In this document: piece by piece, positions 35,726 to 48,276 of the stretch
How positions within the stretch are numbered: position 1 is the first letter of the stretch
How the letters are laid out: each line of letters opens with the position of its first letter
NCBI GenBank assembly: GCA_008711295.1
Contig: VUYV01000146.1
Location: forward strand, 1,693,764-1,757,763
Length of the DNA stretch: 64,000 nucleotides
Origin: Anarhynchus alexandrinus
Lineage: Eukaryota; Chordata; Aves; Charadriiformes; Charadriidae
Reading direction: 5' to 3'
Notes under the pieces: generated by a model
Database searches by the model: none
What the model was told of the DNA's origin: nothing
The model's input: only the letters and a program-made list of their open reading frames with translations
Translations under genes and position numbers: made by a program

Positions 35726-37009
35726 GCTAGCAATGTGGTGCTCCTAAGCTAATGTATCATGTGTGTCAGGCATGTACTGTAATAAGTATACTATATACAG
35801 TTCTGAAACAATTTACAAATGGATGTTCCAGAACTACACTACCTTGCATAGGTGTAAATGGGCTTAAAGAGATGAAACAATAACATGAAGATGCAGATTT
35901 ACTAAGTCTCACATGCCTAACACATTTTGATGTTAAATTCTCCTGTTTAACTCGGTGTGAGTTACAAGGCCTTTGTAGATCTGGGCCTGGATGATAATGA
36001 GCTATCAATAATGGCAAAATAGGCCCAACTGAGGTATGCTAAAAAAAAAAAGTATAAAATTTACACTATTTCTTTTACTATACAGTAGTAGAGACAGACC
36101 TTCAGTCTTTAAGGCTATAAATCAGCATTCATGGTCACTGACCTCCCTAAAAAAAAAGCACACTAACATGTAGCTGTCAATAAACTACATTTATTTGATT
36201 CTATTCTACTCAAATACTTAAAGGAGAGAAGTCCATGCGCAACCAGTATATAAACATTAATGACTAACTACCAAAGAAAATAATTGTAAATTAAAAAATC
36301 ATGGATAAATTCTTTCCTCCCTTTCTGTTAGTTGTCTGCAGGAACGCAAAGTCCTATTTCCTACCAGATACCACAAATTTAGATATACTCACAATAAATT
36401 ATTCCCCTCCCAAATATACAGTACACATGGTCTGAGTGAAACATCCCTTGGCAGTGATGACATTCTGTGAAATTCCAACACAGAACAAGGCTTTCCATGA
36501 ACAGCCTAAGGCATCATTTTTGTGCATTACATTTTTGTGCATTTTGTGCTATACATTGTTCCTAATTTAATACATGTTTGCCTATATTAGGTATTGTAGT
36601 CTACAATTTAGACTCTAAAAGGAGTTCAGGCTAAAGCAGTATTCTTGTTTTCTGAACAAAAATTCCTGCTCTCTTTCTTAGAAATCTCATGTAGTCATAT
36701 ATGTTCTTCCAGTCACATGTCATTAACATAACTTTACTACTTACTTAACCCTAGTATAAGTGAAATGTTCAAAGGCAGGCAAAGTACAAGCAGTAAAGAT
36801 ACCGTATAAATTTTCTTTTATTCTATGTGTATCTTCTATAATTGTTAAAGAAACCTGTGTGCAATAATACATATCTCTTTTTTTTTTTTTTTCCGTCCTG
36901 CTTGCTGGCTGATAGCTACCACACTCTTACTCTGCAGGTCAGAATAAACAGGTCAGTCAAGATTTATCCATTTTACCCTGTCATCACCCTACAGGCTTTC
37001 AAATATAAC
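35726..37009. other. AT-rich spacer
   Basis: No gene or recognised repeat, except a T run at about 36876-36892. Confidence 0.5.
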
Positions 37010-37014
37010 AGAAG

Positions 37015-37910
37015 TGTATTTGATGCAGGCAGCAAGGTGTTGGCAAGCAGGAGGGCTGCAGTGGTGGCTTCTGTGAGAGGAGGCTAGGGGCTGCCCTGGG
37101 CCAGTCACAGCCAGTTCCAGCCACACCCATCACAGGCCAAAGCTGAGTCCACGAGCAAAGTTTGTGGCACATCTGCAAAAATGTGTGTAAGAAAAGACAA
37201 AAAATGCCAGAGAGAGGAAGATGGAACAAAAAAAGAGTGAGAAACAACAGACGGAACACCAAGGTCAGAGAAAGAGGAGAGGGAGAAGGAGGTGCTCCAC
37301 GTGCCTGAGCAGAGATACCCTGCAGCCCGTGAAGGACCTGCACTAGCGCAGATAGTCACTGCGGTCCATGGACAACCCCATGCTGCAGCAGATGGGTGTT
37401 CCTGAAGGAATCGCAGCCTGTGTAAAGCCCACACGAAAGCAATTTTCTTGACAGGAACTTGCAGCCTGTGGAGGGGACCCACGCTGGAACAGAGGAAAAG
37501 TGTGAGGAGGAAGGAGGGGGAGAGTGGAGCTATTATGTACTGACTGCAGCCCCCCATCCCCCTGCACCACTTGTGGTGCGGGGATAGTGGAAGACTAGAG
37601 TGAAGGAGTGAAGTTGTGTCTAGGAAAGGGGGAAGGAAAGGTGTTATTTGCTGTTTGTCTTTATTTCCCATTACTCAAATTACTGATTACATTTTTATTT
37701 TAATTGGTGATCAGTTAAGTTAATTTTCCCCAGGATGAGTCTGTTTTGCCTGCAACAGTGACTGGTAAGCAATCTCCCTATCTTTATCTCAACCCACAAG
37801 CTTTCTCATTTTTGCTTTTCCTATTTTCTCCCCCCATCCCCCAGGATGGGGGTGGGATGAGCAAGCAGCTGGGTGGAAGTTTTACTGTTAGCTGAGGCTA
37901 AACCGCGACA
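37015..37910 (+). mobile_element. Solo LTR, about 0.9 kb, related to the LTR at 32796
   Basis: Begins TGTATTTGATG and ends ...GGCTAAACCGCGACA. Flanks AGAAG (37010-37014) and TGAAG (37911-37915) agree at four of five bases. It shares order and blocks with the 32796-33847 LTR: 'gcaaggtgttggcaagcaggagggctgcag', 'ggaggtgctccacgtgcc', 'gaacagaggaaaagtgtgaggaggaagg' and 'gagtctgttttgcctgcaacagtgactgg'. It is shorter and more diverged, and lacks several internal repeat units. Frames on the minus strand (37105-37671) are shadows of this GC-rich body. Confidence 0.8.
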
Positions 37911-37915
37911 TGAAG

Positions 37916-40900
37916 TCATAAGCATGTTTAGCTTCACTGCGATGTTTACATTTTCTTCTGCTACTAGTAAGAGGGAGCCACACTGAGCTAATCTGTACAC
38001 CAAGACTTCCATCTTTAGTCATTGTTATAGTCACACCTCTGAAATATAAATAACTAAATAAATACCACAACAAGAATGGTCTACCCCGCCTGAACGTGAG
38101 GCTCCTTTGCATGCACTGGTGATGCTACGTGGATACAACAGGTCACAATCTGAAACCTAGAAATTATTAGCTAAAACAATAGGAAGGTGCTTTACCCCCT
38201 TTTAGTTCATCAGCTGAAAATCTAGTACCTTCCCCACTAAGATGTGCAAGAGTTGTAAAATTCTTTTAGCCCAAATAGTTTGCAATTCTACTCTATTTTT
38301 TTTTTTTTCATTTTTTTCATGGCTTCGCAGTCTTTGTCTGCATTAGCAAGTAATACAGCACAATAAGGGCAGGTTTGTACAACACAGTAGTTAGTGCTGA
38401 GTACTCCATCTCTACAACATGTGCATTTGGGGCGTTTACTTTGGAGTAGCTTTAGTTTGGCCACCCAAGCTGAGCACCTGTTAGTGGTTAGAGTGTATTA
38501 GGTGCATTTTTGGAGCATATTTTCTGACATATCTTTACAGGGGCATGGGGGGGCGGCGGGAGGGGAGACGAGGGGGACAGGGAGAAGTAGATCATACATT
38601 CCAAGACTGTTTCAGGATATGAACCAATGTATTTTAGGTTGTAGGAACTGGGAGATAAGTGCATTCTTGATGCAGCCTTGAACACTAATATGGATGTTAG
38701 TTATTCAAAGAAAGTGAAAAGGAATTTCAAGAAAAAAAAAAACCTGCAACAAAGTAGGAATGCTGTTCTGTTTCTTTTTCTTTATATGCAATTTCACCAA
38801 AGTTAAATTTATAAAATATGTAGGACAAGATACATTAACAAATCCTTTCTCTTTCATTCTGTACCACATACGCTACATCGTACCTGACGCCTAAAGTCAC
38901 AAAGCCCAGAGTATTCTGTAGTTTGGGCCCCTTCTATTTCCTGGCATATCCAAGCTCCCATTAAAATGGGTAAGTAGTTATTAGAGTGACATGATTGTCT
39001 GAAAATAACTATTTTTCTACAATAGGAAATTAAGGAAATTGTTAAAATATCATGTTTATTATTTAAATAATTATGATATATTCTAATAGGTATATAAGAT
39101 TTGTCTTTGGGTTTCTTTCTGGATGGCTTATTCCTCCTATAACCTGGTATTACTGATTTCACCAAATATTTTCCGAGCACGGTCACTCAAGCAAAGAAAA
39201 AATAAATACCTATATTATGCAGCAAGCTGAAATAATGGACATCCTGTACTCAAAGTAAAGGGGATACTTAGGAGCACAGCTGTTTCTTCTTTCATTAAAA
39301 ATTACCACTTCATTGGTTACAGAAGATTAGTATATGCATTATACACCAAAATATACTATAGTATCCATAATTTGCATGTATCAACAGATGTGTTACACAA
39401 AAGCCTGCAAAGATAATTAGCCTATTTCTGAAAACGTCTTACCTTGGAGTCACTGGCAGGCCTGGGAACCATAGCTTTAAACAAATGTGAACTACATTTG
39501 TGGAGTTTAAATAACAAATTGATTTATTTTTGGCTTTTGCAACATAGCCACTAAGTAAAATTTAGCATCTGTAAATGGCCCCTGTGTCCTAGTGAATGGA
39601 CTCAAGTTAAGGAGGGGAGCTATATGGTTGGCCCCTCTCCAGAGGCTGAGGCTTCAGGCTGCATTCCTGGGATTTGCTGTCCATGGACTCTTTTTTGCTA
39701 TGATTAGGTAGTTCTCTGTTAGAACTCATGGCAGCAAATCAATGTCCTTTTCATATTACTCGCTCTGCTTTCTTAACCTCTTAGAGCTTAAAACCCAGAG
39801 AGGCCATATTTCATTCCCGCTATATATCATACTGGTAATTTCCTGTTGATTAACAAATATGCTACTAATGTTTACTAGTGGTCCTACCCTAATCTTCATA
39901 TGAATTCACCACTTCCTGCCTGGCAGAGATGGCAGTGTGATCTGTCCAGGGAGTAGACCAGACATGTGCTCCTGGGTCAGCTAACTTGGCAACTGTAAGA
40001 CATAAATACAAGAAGATAAAAATAGCATCATGTTGGGAAAACTCTAAGAAACATGTTCTAACACACCTTCTTTAGGGATTGGTGAGAGGAGAGAAAAGAC
40101 GAAAGCAGAAAAACTATGATCCTTTCTTTTTTTTTTTTTTTTCAGTAAGAGGGTGGTGGTACCACACCTACATTTTGTCCTCTAAAAGAACACAAACACA
40201 TGTGTGACTGGACCTGAACAATAAGCTGTATTACCGTTGGCAATGCTGCATGATACTTGGTTAGGAAACTGCAGACTTTGAAAGTGTTAGAACGTGATCC
40301 TAATGAATGCATTACAAACCCTCCATGCCTTAGTCACATAGGGGAGTGAGGTAGACACAATTACTGCTAAAAAGCCTCCACTCACCATGAAGAAGCTAAT
40401 GCTTTTGTTCCAGCAATCCCAATTCACAGCAGGTCAACCAAGGTGGCAGCATCTGTCTGAGCACCCATGCGGTATTACTTATCACAGAATATGAAGACCA
40501 CTGAAGAATCAGGGGTTTATGCTGCCTAAGTTTCTTGCAGAATTAGAAATCTAAAGCCACAAAGCAACTTTTAAACCTTTAAAACTGACTAAAAGCATGA
40601 ATGAATGGCAGAGCAAAAAAAACAAAGCGGAATTTAAGCCATGATTCAGGATGGCTTCCTAAACTTATTAGGACATATTGTCACTCTCTATTAATTCACA
40701 CATTTCTAATCATTCTAAATTAAGACTAGGACTCAGATTACTTATGTGATAAGTGATTGCAATTTGAAGCCAATTTGAAACACTAACACACCAGGACCAC
40801 TTATAAAAAGTCCAAGTACCTGATAACGTTAACATTCTCCTGGCTGATAGTGGGGAAAAAAGAGCCTAACTTCTCACTCACATGAAAATGATAGGACTAG

Positions 40901-42766
40901 CCCTTGACATAGAACAAATTACAGAGTTTTGATAAAATGTGTGTATGTATGAAAATATAAGGTCTAAAATAAGCCAAGGAAGTTAAACTACTTTTTCCTT
41001 TGAGTTATTGTTTCTGCTTTACATCTAGAGTCCAAGTTAAGAAAAGCTCATAGTATCTTACTCTTTACAGTCTCTTGAGGAGACTTGTGATAATTTTTCT
41101 CTTGCACACCCAAATTTTCAAGGAGCAAGAAAAGATATTCATATGTGTATTATGGAGAATGTAGCGTGAACTTTTTCTGGTATTTAATGATGTGATTCAA
41201 AAATAAAGCAAAAAACAAAACTGCATTTCAAATGTACAGAATTGAAAGTGAATCAAAACATTATTATGAATACAGTGATCAGCTGAAGTGTTCAGTCAGA
41301 ACCTACAAATTTGACACTCAGCCAGAGCCTTCCTCCAACATACAAATGCTAAATAAGGAAACAAAATTCATGCAGACCTTTCAGTCTTTGTCTTCTGTGG
41401 ACCATCATGCACTTAGTCTCACAAAGACAAAGTAAAGAGCTCTCCCTAGGTTAAGTTACATGAGATGGAAGAACAAGACAAGAAGGCTGCAAGTAGGAAG
41501 GTCGCTGTCTCCCACAGAGCCTCCCCAGGCACTCCTTAATTGCAAATAATTCCTGTGCTTTTCTCCAGAAAAATCAAAAAAGTTGCAGCACGGGTGATGC
41601 CATTAGGAAAAAAAACAAATTCCAGAAAAATTAGGCTCATGTACTACATGTGAAACTTAAGAGATTTTAGTTAGGATTCACTAACAGAAAACCTTTCATA
41701 TCAAGGTTTGTGCTGCTCTATCTAAGCTAGCATACAATTATTGTAAAGAAGTTGATTATTTTATACATATTACAGCCTTTCTTCTGGTTGAGTTGAACAA
41801 GATAGAGGTTTAAAGGAAGACAGATGTTTTAATGTGCATGAGAATGTGGCATACACTATTTTTCCCACAAGATACAGCTGCATAGCTTCATAACCTACCA
41901 ATTAAACTAGGGGTCAACCAGCCTCTAAGAGCTACAACTTCCAGAAGCTTGAATGAGATTACAATGCTCAGTAGATAAAGTCAGTACAATTAAAATATTG
42001 TCAGCTTCTTCTTCCATAAAAGATTGATAGAAGAGGAAGATTTGAAGCATGTAGTACCCAGCTGTGATCTGCCATTCAGAGTAGCAGAATTTTAAAGACA
42101 CTTACTTTTCAATGCTATATAAGCTATTTCAGGTATTTGCTGTTATTCCAGTTATTTTGCCTTCCCCAAACCAATAAGCCATAGGTTTGGATTGCTGTAC
42201 TCTGGAAATAGCTAAAAGGAGAACAGATTGTTATCACAATGTTTTTTTGGGGCCTTTGCAATCAAGTGTTCAATAAGGCAACCAGAAACAGCATCTCTCA
42301 AAGACAAAATAACCTAGATGAGGGAAAGACCATTTTCCTTTGACCCACTGATTATTGTTTTTTCTGTTGTGCCCTGTGTGCCTAGCTGCTGCAGTGTGGT
42401 TTGCCAATATATGAGGTATGGTCACTTTCCCAGATTTCCTGGTTATTACTGAATAGGGGAGGGAGTTGCACTTGGCACAGCTTCCAGGTCAGAGCAAAAA
42501 GACCTCCTTTTTCTCTTTCTGCATTAGAAGCACAGACTTGTGGCTCAGCCTGCAGAAGATTGCCACTATTTACTCTCTTTAGCCACATATTCCTTACTTC
42601 CACAATGCAGGGATCAGAGTAGAAACTGAGTGGGTTACTTGAGTACTTTTTAATCCTACAATTCCCAAAGGGAGGCGGAAAGAGGGAAGGGGGAAAGCAA
42701 GAGACTCTGTGACTATTACTTGCTCTGCTGACAATCATGTGATTAGCGAGGAGAGGGCAAGCAAGA
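37916..42766. other. AT-rich sequence without recognisable gene
   Basis: Holds a G-rich stretch at 38540-38582 (listed), T runs near 38297 and 40128, and a 130-codon minus-strand frame at 42382-42774 without recognisable features. No exon or RNA gene is supported. Confidence 0.5.
38540..38582 (+). other. G-rich tract with G-quadruplex potential
   Basis: Within 43 bases there are at least five runs of three to seven G separated by short loops (GGGG-CAT-GGGGGGG-CGGC-GGG-A-GGGG, then AGACGA-GGGGG), in otherwise AT-rich DNA. Confidence 0.6.
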
Positions 42767-42851
42767 TCATACAATCATAGAATGGTTTAGATTGGAAGGG
42801 ACCTTGAAGATCATCGAGTTCCAACCCCCTGCCTTAGGCAGGGACACCTCC

Positions 42852-45217
42852 CACTAGACCAGGTTGCCCAAGGCCACATTCAGCCTGGCGTTAAACACCT
42901 CCAGGGATGGGGACTCAACAACCTCTCTGGGCAACCTGTTCCAGTGCGTTACGACCTTCAAAGTGAAAAACTTCTTCCTAATATTTAGATTGTCTGCCCT
43001 CTTCCAGTTTAAAGCCATTCCCCCTCATCCTATCACTACATGCCCTAGTAAAAAGTCCTTCCCCAGCTCTCCTGTAGGCCCCCTTTAGGTACCGGAAGGC
43101 CGCAATAAGATCTCCCCGGAGCCTTCTCTTCTCCAGGCTGAACAGCCCCAACTCTTTCAGCCTCTCCTCATAGGAGAGGTGCTCCAGCCCTCGGATCATC
43201 CTCGTGGCTCTCCTCTGGACACGCTCCAGCAGGTCCATGTCCTTCTTNNNNNNNNNNNNNNNNNNNNNNNNNNNNNNNNNNNNNNNNNNNNNNNNNNNNN
43301 NNNNNNNNNNNNNNNNNNNNNNNNNNNNNNNNNNNNNNNNNNNNNNNNNNNNNNNNNNNNNNNNNNNNNNNNNNNNNNNNNNNNNNNNNNNNNNNNNNNN
43401 NNNNNNNNNNNNNNNNNNNNNNNNNNNNNNNNNNNNNNNNNNNNNNNNNNNNNNNNNNNNNNNNNNNNNNNNNNNNNNNNNNNNNNNNNNNNNNNNNNNN
43501 NNNNNNNNNNNNNNNNNNNNNNNNNNNNNNNNNNNNNNNNNNNNNNNNNNNNNNNNNNNNNNNNNNNNNNNNNNNNNNNNNNNNNNNNNNNNNNNNNNNN
43601 NNNNNNNNNNNNNNNNNNNNNNNNNNNNNNNNNNNNNNNNNNNNNNNNNNNNNNNNNNNNNNNNNNNNNNNNNNNNNNNNNNNNNNNNNNNNNNNNNNNN
43701 NNNNNNNNNNNNNNNNNNNNNNNNNNNNNNNNNNNNNNNNNNNNNNNNNNNNNNNNNNNNNNNNNNNNNNNNNNNCCCTTGGTGAAGCCATGCTGGCTGT
43801 CACCAATCACCTCTTTGTTTTCTGTGTGCCTCAGCAGAGTTTCCAGGAGGATCTGCTCCATGATCTTGCCAGGCACAGAGGTGAGACTGACTGGCCTGTA
43901 GTTCCCCGGGTCTTCCTTATTTCCCTTTTTGAAAATGGGGGTTATGTTTCCCCTTTTCCAGTCACCAGGAACCTCGCCAGACCGCCACGACTTCTCAAAT
44001 ATGATGGCTAGTGGCTTAGCGACTTCATCTGCCAGTTCCCTCAGGACCCGCGGATGTATCTCATCAGGTCCCATGGACTTGTGCACCTTCAGGTTCCTCA
44101 GGTAGTCCCGCACTTGATCTTCACCTACAGTGGGCGGTTCTTCATTTTGCCAATCCTTGCCTTTGCATTCTGCATCATGGGCAGTGTGGCTGCAGTCCTT
44201 GCCAGTGAAGACCGAGGCAAAAAAGTCATTGAGTACCTCAGCTCTGTCTCTGCCATGGGTAACGAGTTCTTGCGTTTCCTTCCGGAGAGGGTCCACCTCT
44301 TCCCTAATCTTTCCTTTCTCACTGACATATTTAAAGAAAGATTTTTTGTTTGTCTTGATGTCCCTGGCCAGATTTAGTTCTATCTGGGCTTTAGCTTGTC
44401 TAACCTGATCCCTGGTTGCTTGAATGATTCCCCTGTATTTCTCCCAGGCTACCCGCCCCTGTTTCCACTCCCTATAGGCCTCCTTTTTGCTTTTGATCAT
44501 GTCCAGGAGCTCCTTGTTCATCCATGCAGGCCTCCTGGCTTTTCTGCCTGCCTTCCTCTTTGTAGGGATGCACTGGTTCTGGGCTTGGAGGAGGTGGTCC
44601 TTGAATATTAACCAACTGTCTTGGGCCCTTCTTCCCTCCAACGCTTCATACCATGGCACCATACCAAGCACATTCTTCAAGAGGCCAAAGTCGGCTCTCC
44701 CAAAGTGCAGGGTGGTCAGTCTGCTTGCACACCTTCCTCGCTGCCTCGAGGATTTTGAACTTGACCATTTCATGTTCACTACAGCCCAGGCTACCCTTGA
44801 TTTTGAGACTGTCTACCAGCCTCTCCTTGTTGGTAAGAACAAGGTCCAGCCTTGCTCCTCTCCTCATTGGCTCTTCAGCCACTTGGAGAAGGAAGTTGTC
44901 CTCAATGCAATCTAAGAACCTCCTGGATTGCTTATGCTTGGCTGTGTTACCCTTCCAACAGATGTCGGGGTGGTTGAAGTCACCCATGAGAACCAGAGTC
45001 TGTGAATGTGATGCCACCCCTATCTGTCTATAGAGGGCTTCATCCACTCGGTCTTCTTGGCCGGGTGGCCTGTAGCAGACCCCCACTGTAATGTCCCCTG
45101 CTCCCAATTTCCCTTTAATCCTCACCCATAGGCTCTCAGTTGGCTCTTCTTCCATCCCTAGGCTGAGCTCCATGCATTCCAGCTGCTCGTTAACATATAA
45201 GGCAATTCCCACCGTAT
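42852..45217 (-). pseudogene. CR1 ORF2 (endonuclease and RT), broken and gapped (copy D)
   Basis: Minus-strand order: endonuclease from 45217 with [30 protein letters not shown] and CSEHE (Asp replaced by Glu in the usual SDH motif), then a frameshift near 44730. A long frame follows from 44779: [25 protein letters not shown], the [10 protein letters not shown] linker, [46 protein letters not shown] and QHGFTK, ending at the gap. After the gap, [17 protein letters not shown] to LEEGR continues until a shift near 42990. Polymerase motifs A-C ([18 protein letters not shown]) fall in the gap and cannot be judged. An ORF spanning the N run is an artefact of that run. Confidence 0.88.
43248..43775. 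other. Assembly gap (528 N)
   Basis: Continuous N inside CR1 copy D. The flanks correspond to QHGFTKG on one side and KKDMDLLE on the other, so the gap covers the RT core. Confidence 0.99.
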
Positions 45218-45227
45218 AGTGGGAATT
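45204..45227. repeat. 9-bp inverted repeat at the CR1 copy D 5' junction
   Basis: AATTCCCAC (45204-45212) and GTGGGAATT (45219-45227) are perfect reverse complements separated by CGTATA. The left arm is CR1 sequence and the right arm lies at or beyond the truncation point. Confidence 0.85.
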
Positions 45228-47368
45228 AGCAGGGCATTGGGGAATATTTAGCTAAACAGCACAAAAGATTCTCTCTATTTATGTAGATAATTACATGGTC
45301 CCATCACTGTAGTATCTGAGCACAGCCAGTATTTATAAGTAGAAATAACATGCTTGCTTTCTTCCCTTATGTTTTTGGGTTTTTTTTAAATTCCTTCTAT
45401 TATGTATGTAAGCGAAGCAGCTTAATTTATAGGATTTCAGTTCTAAAACTATTGTTGGCATATATATGAGCAGCTGTGCATGAGGATAACCTAAGTCACA
45501 GAGCTAGTTTTATTTTAGTTTTGAGAACAGTTAATTCCCCACTTATTCTTGTTACTGTCCCCATAATGAAGTTTCGGTGTTTTGTTTGTAACCAAAGCTG
45601 CATCCCTCAATAACCTGCTCTACATTGATTTAGCTATTCACATCTGAAAGTAAAAGTCTACCTCCATCATGAATACACCTATTAGCAGTACTGCCCGCTT
45701 TCTCTACATCTCATCACAACTTCCTTATTCTACTGTGAGGTACTCAAAGAAAAACGTGATTTTTCAGCTAAATGGTGCTAGTCTTCAAAGCAGAACTTTA
45801 AATAGATGTGTACATTACAGGCAACATAAGAAACTGGAAGAGTAGATCTTCTGCTCATAGATTCTAAGAATGGCTTCTCTTTTTGGTATGAGCTTTTCAA
45901 CATGTATTCAGTTTCCTGGCTCTACACCATCGAAATTACCATATATGAAAATGGCTCACTAGGACACAAATTCTCCAAAACATTCCCCTCCTCACCCAGA
46001 CAGCATCTCGTGCATCTTGGATAGATTTGTCCATAGACAACTATTAAGACAAGCATTGAGAGTTTAAGCATGTTTTTAGTCTAGAGGTAACAGAGTTCAT
46101 TGCCCTCTACCTTTTCCAGTGTTTCTACCCAATTTCTGCCCCTCCTGTAGTTTCATGAAGACAATAGGGGAATTCTTAGATCCTTATGATTCCCTAATGT
46201 TGAAAGCCTATGCCATTTCAAATTCCAGATATGTAAAGGAAATTTGCACTACAGTGATGTAGTACTTTGTTACTATCAAAGGCACCAGTCTATACCAAGT
46301 TAGCTCTATCTAGATACACAAAAGCAAATTCTGAAGTATCATTGCAGTGTGCTGTCCATGTGGTTTATTGAAGACCTGTTGTTGATTAGAAGTTACTTCA
46401 ATCAAGCAGATGTAGCTTAAAGATGTAAATACTCTTTTAAGTACAATTAAAACATATTCCCCGAACACCACTATTCTTCTAAGATTATTCCTAGAAACCA
46501 TAGTTTCCCACATATCATAGACACTTCTCAGCTCAGTACAGTCATCATGGCATTTGTAGTTCATTTACATTGTTGTGGTTATTTTTCCCTCTTCCTGCAC
46601 TTACAGTAAAAATGTATAGCTTTTAACTCTTACATTCAGAAAGGAAAAAACAGTTTCAAAGGCAACTAAGTGCACTTTAGCAAGCGTAACTACTTTTTTC
46701 CATCCTTTAATGTTTTTTTCATAAGCACAGCTGCTAATAGCTAGCCGAAGACATACTGCCTCTGTTTCTTATATGCCAAACCTTCACCTAATGTCTCCAG
46801 TACCACTTAAAATTGTTAAAGTTGGCTGAGGTAAAAGAATAATTTTTATAGGACTCTGAGCAGACAAAGTTTGTGTTTAAAAAACAAAGGAAGGCAATAA
46901 AAAAAAAAATTTAAAAGCTGTTGTCAGGTGACCATTCATCAAAGAACCGTTGCTCAAATCATGTCAGAATGGCCTAACGGCTGTGAATCACCACCGTGCT
47001 GGTTCCAGAGTAAGACCTGTCTCTTCTTGCTACAATGTTTTCCATTGGTTTTGTTCAGACTGAACTAGAGTCAAAATGGGAGTTATTTCTTGTGAATTTT
47101 CTTTCATTTCAAAGTTCAGTACTATACGGTATAGTAATTTGTACCTTCTTTTAAATGGGGGGATATATGTGACAAGGCAGGTAACTGTTTCTGAAGGCTT
47201 TGTCTTCGCTCATCTAAGGATTGGCACAGGAAAAATCTTGGTAAGATTCTTTATGAGTGAGTGACACCTGCTGGACAAAATTGGCTTTTAAAAAAAATCT
47301 TCCTGGAGTTCCATAATCTTAATACGCTCATAAAACTGAATTTACCAACAGCCACAGCTTNGAAATTC

Positions 47369-47399
47369 AAAAAAAAAAAAAAAAAGAAAACAAAAAAAA
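47369..47399. repeat. A-rich simple repeat beside an ambiguous base
   Basis: Runs of A interrupted by G and C; N at 47361 just upstream. Confidence 0.85.
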
Positions 47400-47709
47400 G
47401 TTCCCACACCAATATTGTATCTGCCTTCAAAGTCCTCAGTCAAATCAAGTTAAGTTTGTGCTAAAAACAAATGAGCTATCACAACATTAATCTCCTAATT
47501 TTTCTGTCTGGAAGAGAGAGTTCAAAATCTTCAAATATAGTTTCATTTCAGTTTTACACTTATATTTTTAAAGTTCTCTTGGAAAGAGAAAGGAACCTCA
47601 TGTCCAGTGCATATTGCCTGGTAGGGTCCTGTGGAAGAGAGGCAGAAGTAGTTTTCAGCCAGGGACTGCTTACTTGAATTTTTTTTAAGGGAATGCATGT
47701 ATCCAATTA

Positions 47710-47760
47710 GGGAAAAAAAATAAAAACACAAAGAAAAAAAAAAAGACAAAAAAAGAAAAA
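47710..47760. repeat. A-rich simple repeat
   Basis: Long A runs with single interruptions over about 50 bp. Confidence 0.85.
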
Positions 47761-48089
47761 GGTAGCAGTCCAGTTCTGCAGAGAAACTGCCAGACAGCAC
47801 AAAGTGCCTGAGGTGGTGTGAAGTCAGGAAGGTCTTTCTGAACTCTGCCTGGTTCCATTGGAACCACCCTCAAATCAGCCTGAACTGTTTTCTGGAGATA
47901 ACTTACAGAATTAGGATGATCTTACAGCAATAATACACATCAAAAGAGGGCCTTATTAACATGGCATTCATACTTACAGCCCAAAGCAGTAAATGTACCC
48001 TTTGCAGAACGCTCATTAGTAGACACTAGTAGTGACACTACAACTGGTAAGTAACAAAGCTGTTCCAAAGAAATTTTAGGTAAAGGCTA

Positions 48090-48158
48090 ACAAAAAAAAA
48101 ACCCCAACCAAAAAACCAAACCCACACACGAACCAAAAAAAGGGAAAAAAAGAAAAAG
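48090..48158. repeat. A/C-rich low-complexity tract
   Basis: A runs mixed with CC and CAC motifs; low complexity. Confidence 0.8.
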
Positions 48159-48276
48159 TTTCTCTTTATTTCCCTTTAGCTGCCAAAGTAAGCCAGAAGA
48201 AACAGTTACAGTAGATGACTAATGCCAAGAAATAACAATTAGAACCATAATATGGAGTCATAGGATCATAGAGATT

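Larger units (their letters stand above)
42767..45217 (-). mobile_element. CR1 LINE copy D, 5'-truncated, with assembly gap
   Basis: The 3' end at 42767 carries octamers (atcatacaatcatag) and the 'ggttggaaggg'-type block, followed by 'cactagaccaggttgcccaaggccacattcagcctggc', which marks a subfamily shared with copy H and, less closely, F1. The minus strand runs from the endonuclease (5' truncation near 45217, VGIALYV block) through the linker and early RT, then a run of N (43248-43775), then ORF2 C-terminus and 3' UTR. The 5' junction is part of a 9-bp inverted repeat. The missing part should be about 754 bp judging from copy B, against 528 N. Confidence 0.93.
45218..48255. other. AT-rich sequence between CR1 copies D and E
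   Basis: No gene recognised. Contains A-rich tracts at 47369-47399, 47710-47760 and 48090-48158 and a single N at 47361 beside the first of them. Lys-rich frames over these tracts are artefacts of composition. Confidence 0.5.

Noticed and set aside
37105..37671. 188-codon minus-strand frame
   Set aside because: Antisense of the second long LTR. It is Leu/Ser/Pro-rich from polypurine sequence and matches no protein pattern.
42382..42774. 130-codon minus-strand frame
   Set aside because: It runs into the CR1 copy D tail and has no domain, signal or conserved-looking block.
43168..44779. Long open frames crossing 43248-43775
   Set aside because: They are open only because the run of N cannot encode stops. 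The real coding content either side belongs to CR1 ORF2 on the minus strand.
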